The notes under the pieces were generated by a model. The model was given only the letters and a program-made list of their open reading frames with translations. It did no database searches and had not been told where the DNA came from. Both the position numbers and the translations under genes were made by a program. From NCBI GenBank assembly GCA_038049695.1, contig CP142460.1, forward strand, positions 23,005,001-23,069,000: a DNA stretch of 64,000 nucleotides. Reading direction: 5' to 3'. Source of the stretch: Cinnamomum chago (lineage: Eukaryota; Streptophyta; Magnoliopsida; Laurales; Lauraceae). Of this stretch, positions 56,253 to 64,000 are shown piece after piece (the first letter of the stretch is position 1; every line of letters begins with the position of its first letter).

Positions 56253-56424
56253 ACGCGGTCGTAGGAGACCAAGGGGAATGACATCCAGCCATCACGGAAG
56301 GAGTAACCTCGAAAGGGTTCTTTGGGTTGTCTAATTTGGCCTGGATGTTGTCTGGGATCCCATACATCTCCCTGAACCCAGCCATGGCCTCGGGGGTGTC
56401 CAGCCAATGCCTATAGGTTCCCAT
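56253..56424 (-). pseudogene. N-terminal exon of a Transposase_28-type gag-like gene, cut by the 421-bp LTR
   Basis: ATG 56424 opens MGTYRHWLDTPEAMAGFREM, YGIPDNIQAKLDNP and a PFEVTPSV segment, then hits the LTR terminus at 56252. The 'FR..Y.IP' string is typical of the region upstream of the PF04195-type domain, whose own remnant lies at 525-929. A minus-strand promoter and leader precede it (TATA at 56639). The remainder of the gene is not joined to it in this window. Confidence 0.5.
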
Positions 56425-56638
56425 TTTCCTAAGAATGGAGAAACTCTAAACAGAGGGCAAAAACCATAAACAGGGGGCAGGAACCCTAATAGAAACAAAG
56501 ATGCATAGAGGAAGGAGATGAGGAAGAAAACTCACAGAAGGAAAATAAGGACCACTTCGGACTCAAACTTGCTAAAGATAGAACTTCGGCAGGGCTTCTT
56601 CTCTCTTGCCAAAGTAGAAAGACGAAGAAGGAAAAACC

Positions 56639-56647
56639 CTATTTATA
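56639..56647 (-). promoter_or_regulatory. TATA box upstream of the truncated gag-like exon
   Basis: TATAAATAG on the minus strand, about 215 bp upstream of ATG 56424, with a pyrimidine-rich leader containing TTCCTTCTTCGTC. Confidence 0.5.
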
Positions 56648-56799
56648 GAAAGAAAGACGCCCTTTCGGATTTCAAAAAACAAGCGTGCGATGCGTTACCT
56701 TGAACGCCGTATGCGTCGCTTTGAATTGATTGGACGACCAACCAGATGGAGACACGTGTCGCCACCAAGACGCCTCCTGCATCATTCAAGGCACTATTT

Positions 56800-57180
56800 A
56801 ATCACCTCGGGCAGACGAAACGACACCGACGTGCTATTAATCACCTTGGGCAGACGAAGCGGCATCGACCCGCTATTAATTGTCTCGGACAGATGAATAG
56901 ACATCATGATAGAGATCAAACGTCATCAGCCGACACCGCAATGAAGTTCAAATTTAATACCCAAGATTCTCCCATCATAATACTTAGCTCCCGACCTTAA
57001 AGAGTTGGAGAACTCTACGAGATTATTAATTGTTCGGACGGATGAATAGACATCATGATAGAGATCAAACGTCATCAGCCGACACCGAGATGAAGTTCAA
57101 ATTTAATACCCAAGATTCTCCCATCATAATTCTTAGCTCCCGGCCTCAAAGAGTTGGAGAAATCTACGAGATCAAAAGCT
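56800..57180. repeat. Nested tandem repeats: 42-bp and 149-bp units
   Basis: A unit of about 42 bp (GCTATTAATCACCTYGGGCAGACGAARCGRCA) repeats from about 56798 to 56890. A 149-bp unit starting GATGAATAGACATCATGATA repeats at 56892 and 57041. The DNA up to 57507 is noncoding, with AACAGTGCCA strings at 57282, 57310 and 57396. Confidence 0.85.
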
Positions 57181-57507
57181 AGGAGGCAATTGTGTGGGAC
57201 GTTTTCCCTAAGAGCAAGGTCTTGTTAGTCTCCGTAACGGTACCGACCTCGCTTATCTCGATCTCGGCTCTCGAATTCGGCAACAGTGCCAAGATACATC
57301 CAGCTCGACAACAGTGCCAGCTAGCACCGAGCCTGAGCTACCCTCGGTAAGAATACCAACTAGGCTCACCTCGGTCTCGGTATAAGGCACATCGGCAACA
57401 GTGCCAGGATGGTTTCGTAGTTGGTCTCCGTATCATCCTCAGCTCGGCACGACCAGCTGAGATAAATGCTAGGCCATGATTGCACTCCCATAAAGCTACG
57501 GTTGTGT

Positions 57508-57928
57508 TGCAGAACGTACTGATAGATAAGATGGGCGCCAAGGGGTTGTCCTTATCAGACGATCACATTCACATTAATACAAGAAGTCAGCGCATGATCC
57601 GATGTGACAATGCCTCCACCTACCCCCACTGAGGGAGCACCAGATGGAACTTCCCCTATATATACAAGGGTAAAATCCCATAAAGGTATGCAACACAATA
57701 CAACATAACACAACTCAGACTCTGCCTTTCTTCTCCATCCTTTGTTCAGTGACAACACTAACTCAGGCATAGAAGAGCCTTTGCCTGATAGTAACCAAGG
57801 TCTCTGATCTGTCTCTTTTTCCTTCCATTTCAGGTCTTAAGGCAATCAATCCTTCCTAAAGAAGCTTAATAGCAATATTGCGAGTTTCATACTCACCTAA
57901 TCTAGTCCGTAAGATTTAGGCACTTACA
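57508..57928 (+). mobile_element. 421-bp LTR, plus orientation, inverted relative to 55832-56252
   Basis: Same length and mostly the same bases as the minus-strand LTR: TGCAGAACGTACTGATAG ... AGATTTAGGCACTTACA, with TATA CTATATATACAAGG at about 57656. The flanks TGTGT and ATCTT do not match and no PBS follows, so it is not a clean solo LTR or 5' LTR. Confidence 0.9.
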
Positions 57929-58026
57929 ATCTTTATCAATCAATTCTGGCCCAAACGTCAGTTACTAAGAGACCTTATTTAGATCTCAGCCATCTAAAAG
58001 GTTACCAGGGAACTTATTAATAAGAA

Positions 58027-58043
58027 GGGGGGGGGGGGGGGGG
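58027..58043 (+). repeat. 17-base guanine run
   Basis: Seventeen consecutive G at the edge of a LINE fragment. Such runs are rare in AT-rich plant DNA and error-prone in assembly. Confidence 0.8.
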
Positions 58044-58345
58044 TTCTTCTATGCAAAATAGTTGAAAGATGAGATTGAGGATGTCATCAAGTTTGCCAGT
58101 CCTCACAAATCTCCAAGACTTGATGGATTTAATGCTTTTCTTCAAAATGTGGTGGCCTGTCATTGATGAAGACATCACTCAATGTAATCAAGGACTTCTT
58201 CCGATATGATAAGCTCCTTATACAAGTGAAGAACAATTTTGTAGCTCTCATCCCAAAAAAAATTATTAAGAAACTCCGGGAGAATTCTAGCCTATCACCT
58301 TAAATGGCCAATAAGATTAAACTATTTGTGGAAAAACTCATAAAT
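58044..58345 (+). pseudogene. L1-type LINE reverse transcriptase fragment
   Basis: In shifting frames the strand shows EIEDVIKFASPHKSPRLDGF (family: APGPDGF), a WPVI(G/D)EDIT-like segment, IKDFFRYDKLLIQVKNNFVA and LIPKKIIKK, the N-terminal palm region of plant L1 reverse transcriptases. About 300 bp long, with frameshifts near 58140 and 58180, stops, and no endonuclease or 3' poly(A). A dead fragment. Confidence 0.72.
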
Positions 58346-58349
58346 CCTT

Positions 58350-58512
58350 ATAAATAGTGCATGTTGTGCGTATTTCATTTGATAACCCATTTAAATAATG
58401 TTAATACAAATGTGTGCCCTTTAGCTCAGGGACTGTTACAACTAGTAAGATAAGAACCTATACACAAGGAACAAACTCAATGGAATTGGTCATCATGTGG
58501 AATGAATCAATA
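58350..58512 (-). mobile_element. Probable start of a copia 3' LTR (copia B)
   Basis: On the minus strand a PPT-like CTTGAGCGAGAG (58513-58524) directly follows the RNase H stop and precedes TATTGATTCATTCC, where TGTTGA would be normal. Only about 160 bp remain before the LINE scrap. Confidence 0.45.
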
Positions 58513-58519
58513 CTCTCGC

Positions 58520-59233
58520 TCAAGTTGGAGCGTGGAGATCGAGAACGCCCAACTTGCGAATTAAAATTCGAAACTTTTCTTTATCCAAAGCCTTGGTAAA
58601 CACATCGGCTAATTGCTGTGTCGAATGGACATAAGATATTTGAAGAAGTCCTGATTGTAGTTTCTCACGAATAAAATGACAATCGATCTCTATGTGTTTC
58701 GTCATTTTGTGGAAGACAGGGTTCGCTACGATGTAAATGGCAGCTTGGTTATCGCAATGTAGCGCCATAGGTTGAGGATGTGAAATGCAAAGATCATGAA
58801 GTAGATAACTTAATTAGCCATTGTAGTTCACAAGATGTTTGAGCCACAGCCCTAAACTTTGCTTCTATTGAAGAGCAAGAAATTGTTTGTTGTTTCTTAG
58901 TTCTCCAAGATATGGGGCTCAGGCCAATAAAGGTACAATAACCAGTTGTGGAGTTGTGTATAGTCGGAAAACTATCCCGATCAGCATCACAATAAGCGCT
59001 GACATGAATGGAGTTATTAGAAGAAAGCATTATGCCATTCCCCGGAGAGCCCTTTAAATGGCAAAGCACTCTCAATGCTGCATCAAGGTGTGGGTGTCTC
59101 AGAGTCTACATAAACCGACTTTGAACATGGATATGATAAAGGATGTCTGGACGGGTGATCATGAGGCAAATAAGACGACCAATCATCGTCGATATTGTAA
59201 AGTACCTTCAAGTAAATCTCCATTTGATGGATC
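58520..59233 (-). pseudogene. Copia B: end of RT and RNase H, minus strand
   Basis: From 59233 leftward there is a QYRRLVGRLIYLT-like start (frame disturbed), ALRVLCHLKGSPGNGIMLSS, VSAYCDADRDSFPTIHNSTT, GYCTFIGLSPISWRTKKQQT and SSIEAKFRAVAQTSCELQWL. After a frameshift near 58780-58800 come MALHCDNQAAIYIVANPVFH, HIEIDCHFIREKL and QLADVFTKAL, ending with TGA at 58520. These are the copia RNase H motifs (D..DW-like, S.S..AE.., HCDN.AA, K.I..D.H..R). The element was cut at 59234 by insertion of the next copia LTR. Confidence 0.88.
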
Positions 59234-60938
59234 TGTTGGAAGTAGGTGGGCCTCGTGCATAGATTTTCAAAACTTTTGACCCACTTGACTCAGGGATCAA
59301 GTGCCCATAAGGCCATAAACCATATCCAGTATGCAATCCCTCCATCTCATGAATCAAGTACAGCAATCAAACCTATCTAAAAGATAGAAATCAGCAACAC
59401 CATGCAACCAAAATAATCCACAATAAAAGGAAAAGTAGATTATACCTTTGGAGCCCGGTAGTGATCTAATCGAGAAGAAGACAATCAACTGGATCAAGAA
59501 CTCTTCTTGAAACAATTTGGGATCTCCAAGACCTCGTTGTCTTCCACGCTATGACCCGCTATCAGATCTCTTTTCTCAAGAAGATTGGTGGAAAGTTCAA
59601 GAGAAAACCCTTCAAGAAACTACAAGGAACTAGAATAGAACTAAAAGGAGGAGATGAGATGTGCAACTATTGCACAAAGGGGTTGGACGTACTCTTTTTG
59701 TTATGGACGTCCAAGAGGGGTTTGATCCCCTTTTTATAGCACTAAAAACCTCCTCTTTTTCTTAATTGAAATAGAAGTTCTACTTAAAAAAAAATTAGTA
59801 ACTTTCTCCATTTTCTAATTACTATAGAAGTCTCACTTCCACAACAATTAGTAAGTTTACTATTACCACTATTAGAAGTTCTACTTCAAATAGAAATAGT
59901 AACTTTCTAAATCCTTCCTTTTAGAGTTCAAATAGGATTAGTATCTTTCTAATAATTTGGGCTAGCGTGGGAACCACTAGGGATTCTATAGAAAGCTGGC
60001 TCCAACTAGGACACGCGACCCCACATCTCATGTGCAATCCAGGCCCACAGTTAATTACAAATAACACCACTATATAAATGCAATTGCACTCCAGTCTTAG
60101 AAGTAAATTACAAGGAAGACCCTAAACTTCCTAATTACCACAAGTAGGCCCCTCTATCAATATCCATGGATCCATTAAAATAAATCTGTCTCATCCAATC
60201 TTAGATCGACATCTTATTATCCTTGAGCCCCAATTAATCACAGTGATCATCAGATCCATCCATTTAACTCTTAATTGAGATGAGTACGCACTTACTAATG
60301 ACAAGTCCATTAATTGGCACAAGGGGAAAATATAGAGAGATTCCATCTTGACCATTGGATGTTCCCACTGTCCTACTACCACATACCCAGGACACCGAGG
60401 TGTTGACATACAGTTGGCCTCACTCATTGGTGACTCAAAGCAAATGAATAGATAGAAACTTGAATTCATCATTGTCTTAGGATTGAGAGCCTATTGCTAG
60501 GGAATTATGAGAGCAGACCTTAAAATCGAGATAGAAGTGCTTCTCATGGTCATTCAATACATCCAATATACCAACACTGTGATCCAAAATCTTACATTTT
60601 GATGATCAAGACAAATCACACTATCTCATAGTGATCAAAGTGTTGCAACCTTATCATATGAGATGCCCAATCTCATCACTAGTTGTGAACATATTTAAGT
60701 ATAAGATTTGTGACACATGTCTGCCGTATGTGGATCTCATCCATATACATATATCACATCTAATATACTAATGGGACCCGGTTCATCTCATGAACCATCA
60801 TGTCATGTGTATTGGTCATGTGCATTAAGAAATAAAACACCAATCATCTCATGAAAGGAAAGCATGATTTTATTGATAAATAAAGAAATTAATCAATTTA
60901 TTATATCATCTGATGGATTGAGACCACACAATCTAACA
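59234..60938 (-). mobile_element. 3' LTR of copia A, 1,705 bp
   Basis: On the minus strand it starts TGTTAGATTGTGTGGTC at 60938 after a polypurine tract and ends CACCTACTTCCAACA at 59234. A TATA box TATAAAAAGG is on the minus strand at about 59732-59741. Two more copies lie at 36897-38452 (truncated) and 62508-64000. It inserted into copia B pol. Confidence 0.92.
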
Positions 60939-60955
60939 ATCTCCCACTTGGGCTC
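60939..60955 (-). other. Polypurine tract of copia A
   Basis: On the minus strand GAGCCCAAGTGGGAGAT immediately precedes TGTTAG, the usual copia PPT/LTR junction. Confidence 0.9.
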
Positions 60956-62507
60956 AATTCCAGTCAGAGTTGCATCTCAAGCCCATCCCATCTACATGCT
61001 GCTCAAAGACTTTGGTAATCAAAGGCTTAGTAAATGGATCTGCCAGATTGTCTACAGAGGCTATCTTATTAATAGCAATATCACCTCTTTGCACAATCTC
61101 TCTGACTAAATGATATTTCCTCTGTACATGCTTTTGGATTTTATGGCTTCTAGGTTCCTTAGACTGAGCGACTGCCCTGCTACGGTCATAGTAAACTGTG
61201 AACGGCTGTCGTGCCAAAGGTACCACCCCAAGTTCCATAAAGAATCTCTTCAATCATACTGCTTTCTTAGCTGCTTCACAAGTTGCTACATATTCAGTCT
61301 CCAAGGTGGAATCAGCGGTACAATCCTATTTAATACTCCTCCAGTTGATTGCTCCCCAACCAAGCATAAATACATAACCAGAGGTGGATTTCCTGGAATC
61401 CTTATCTGACATGAAGTCAGAATCTGTGTAACCGACAGGAATCAGTTCATCACTGCCATAAATCAACATGTAATCTCTAGTCATTCTCAAGTATTTGAGA
61501 ATACATTTTACAGCAGTCCAATGTTCAGGTCTTGGGTTTGACTGATATCTGCTGACTAGGCCCATTGCATGACAGAAATCCAGTCTAGTACATAGCATAG
61601 CATACATGAGGCTACTAGCAGCCGAAGCATATGGTATCGACCCCATTTGCTCCTTTTCCTCAGGTGTCTTAGGACACTGATCCTTGGAAAGGTGCACTTC
61701 ATGCCTGAAAGTTGTAATACCCTTCTTGAAGTTTTACATAGCAAACCGTACCAGTACCTTATCTATGTATGCAGCTTGGGATAAGTCAATCATTCTATTT
61801 TTCCGGTCTCGATGAAGTTTGATTCCTAGGATGTAACTAGCTTCTCCAAAGTCCTTCATATCAAAAGTCTTGGCCAACCAAACTTTCACTGTTGACAACG
61901 ATCCTACGTCTTTCCCAAGGAGTAGGATGTAGTTGACATATAAAACCGGAAAGACTACCCTATCACCTTCACTTTTCATATACACACATGACTCATCCGG
62001 ATTTTAACAAAAACCAAATGACTTGATTGCCTGGTCAAAACGGATGTTCCAACTTCAGGATGCCTGCTTCAGTCCATAAATGGACTTCTGCAGTTTGCAA
62101 ACTTTTTGCTCTTGGCTTTTAGCTACAAAACTGTCTGGTTGCACCATATAGATGTCTTCTTCAAGATGGCCGTTGAGAAACGCCATCTTGACATCCATTT
62201 GCCAAAACTCGTAATCGAGATGAGCCACAATGGATAAGAGTATCCGGATGGACTTGATCATGGCTACCGGCGAGAAGGTTTCCTCATAATCAATACCCTC
62301 TTTCTGAGTATACCCTTTCGTAACAAGCCTGGCCTTAAAGGTCTCCACTCTACCACCTGGTCCTCCTTTTTTTCTTATAGACCCACTCGCACCCAATAGG
62401 TTTAATATTGGCAGGCAAGTCCACAAGTGTCCAGACCTGATTGGAGTATATAAACTCCATCTCAGCTTTCATAGCATCTTGCCAACATCCCGAATCTATG
62501 TCATTAA
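60954..62507 (-). pseudogene. Copia A pol: RT and RNase H, minus strand, catalytic centre lost
   Basis: From 62507 leftward: GCWQDAMKAEMEFIYSNQVW and CEWVYKKK (RT start), then VTKGYTQKEGIDYEETFSPV, QMDVKMAFLNGHLEEDIYMV and CKLQKSIYGLKQAS. In the next block (61985-61734) the catalytic box reads LYVNYILLLG where copia has YVDD, so both aspartates are gone. TFDMKDFGEASYILGIKL follows. In 61697-61326 comes GSIPYASAASSLMYAMLCTR, TDSDFMSDKDSRKSTSGYVF. The RNase H end (61253-60954) includes HKIQKHVQRKYHLVREIV and NLADPFTKPL. The pieces are in several frames. The Tork/Angela-like copia style is my impression only. Integrase, gag and the 5' LTR would lie beyond the nested LTR at 62508. Confidence 0.9.
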
Positions 62508-64000
62508 TGTTGGAAAAAGGTGGGCCTCGTGGATAGGTTTTCAAAACCTTTTGACCCACTTGACTTAGGGATCAACTATCCAGAAGGCTATAAACCCAAT
62601 CCAGGATCCATGTCCTCAATCTCAGCCATCATGATCAGTAAATAAACCTATCAAAAGGATAGAACAACAGCCAACAAGCTTCTATAAAAATCTACAACAT
62701 GCAAGGAAGTAGATTATACCTTAGGAGCTCGGTTGTGCTCTAATGGAGGAGTTGCGTCTTTTTTTATGATGAAACTATTTTACGTATCAAATAAGAATCT
62801 CCAAGACCTATTGATCTTCCACGCTATGACCCTCTTATTGAATCTTTTTTCTCAAGAAGATGGGTGGGATCTCCAAGAGAAAACTCTACTACAAACTCCA
62901 AGGAAACTAGGAGAGAACTAGAAGAGAGAGAAGAGGAGAAAATTGTGCAACACTTGCACAAAAAGGAGGGCTGTGCGTGAATCAATGTGTAGGACGTCCA
63001 AGGGGATGCAACTCTTATTTATAGCCCTAAAACAATCTCCTCTCTACCACTCTTACTAATTGAATTAGAAGTCTCACTTCCACACTAATTAGTAAATTAC
63101 TATTGCCACTATTAGAAGTCCCACTTCAAATAGAAATAGTAACTTTCTAATTCCTTCCTTTTGGAGTTCAAGTAAGATTGCTATCTTTCTAATAAATTGG
63201 GCTAGTGTGGGGACCACTAGGGATTCTTTAGAAAGCTGGCTCTAACTGGGATATCGCGACCCCACATCTCATGTGCAATCCGGGCCCACAGTTAATTGCA
63301 AATAACACCACTATATAAATGCAATTACACTCCAATCTTAGGAACAAATTACAATGAAGACCCTAAACTTCCCAATTCCCACAAGTAGGCCCCTCTATCA
63401 TTATCCATGAATCAATTGGAATAAATCTGTCCCATCCAATCTTAGATCCACATCTTATTATCCTTGAGCCTCAATTAATTGCAGTAATCATCAATACCAT
63501 CCAATTAACTCTTAATCGAGATGGGTGCGCACTTACTAATGACAAATCCATTAACTGGCACAAGGGGATAATGTAGATAGATTCCATCTTGAGCATTGGA
63601 TGTTCCCACAGTCCTACTACCACGTACCCAAGATACCGAGGTGTTGACCTACAGTTGGCCTCACTCATTGGTGACTCAAAGCAAATGAATAGATAGAAAC
63701 TTGAGTTCATCAATGTCTCAGGATTGAGAGCCTATTGCTAGGGAATTATGAGAGCAGACCTTAAAATTGAGACAGTATTTCATAAGGTGCTTCTCATGGT
63801 CCTTCAATACATCCAATGTACTAGCACTATGATCCAGAGTCTTTCATTCTGATGATCGAGACAAATCATACTATCTCATAGTGATCTAAGTGCTGCAACC
63901 TTATTAGATGAGATACTCAGTTTCATCATTGGTAGTGAAGATATTTTTAAGTATAAGATTTGTCACACATGTCTCCTGTATGTGGATCTCATCGATATAC
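62508..64000 (-). mobile_element. Nested copia LTR of the same family, runs off the window
   Basis: From TGTTGGAAAAAGGTGGGCC at 62508 it follows 59234 onwards. It has a minus-strand TATAAATA at about 63016-63025 and repeats the CCACATCTCATGTGCAATCC-type blocks. It interrupts copia A at the 'NDIDSG' part of RT. The 5 bases on its left are ATTAA. Its end (TGTTAG start) is outside the window. Confidence 0.9.

Overview
The window reads as nuclear DNA of a flowering plant with a large, repeat-rich genome. The evidence is stacks of Ty3 (Tekay/Del-like and Tat-like) and Ty1/copia LTR retrotransposons, a hAT transposon, CACTA-type termini, a tRNA-derived SINE, an L1-type LINE scrap, and a spliced RWP-RK (RKD) transcription factor gene. 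I cannot name the species from sequence alone.

Layout. 1-995: minus-strand remnant of a Tat-like element. 996-6970: plus-strand Tekay-like element with 5' LTR, primer binding site (PBS) and one gag-pol frame carrying two stops, cut off inside RNase H. 6970-8350: GC-rich insert, 179-bp tandem duplication and the end of another LTR. 8547-8751: hairpin-forming CACTA MITE with CAT target duplications. 9626-12679: the one convincing host gene, a three-exon RKD gene of 259 codons. 13668-14070: a (TA)n-associated repeat. 14231-16984: decayed copia element. 16985-26171: a minus-strand Tekay-type 3' LTR of about 5 kb, split by a 4,171-bp solo LTR (18321-22491) with ATTAA target duplications. 26172-27184: that element's polypurine tract (PPT) and integrase end. 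27185-31937: decayed hAT transposon. 32120-36661: gag, PBS and 5' LTR of a different minus-strand Tekay-type element. 36662-38452: Tat gag scrap and a truncated copia LTR. 38453-42520 and 48456-51683: two inverted copies of a Tat-like LTR with very long polypyrimidine tracts. 42530-46200: low-content DNA with a possible orphan first exon. 46207-48131: CACTA end, (TA)n-flanked foldback element and SINE. 51684-53030: Tekay LTR fragment. 53031-57928: Tat-type gag and two inverted 421-bp LTRs. 58044-59233: LINE scrap and copia pol end. 59234-64000: a minus-strand copia element with an LTR of the same family nested in its pol.

None of the transposon coding regions looks intact. The RKD gene is the only locus likely to make a host protein. 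RKD proteins are known regulators of egg-cell and gametophyte identity. The element order gives a relative history: the solo LTR is younger than the LTR it splits, and the 62508 LTR is younger than the copia element it interrupts. The recurring unexplained structure is that several unrelated-looking LTR families carry clusters of short, perfectly self-complementary CpG-rich motifs, each family with its own motif.
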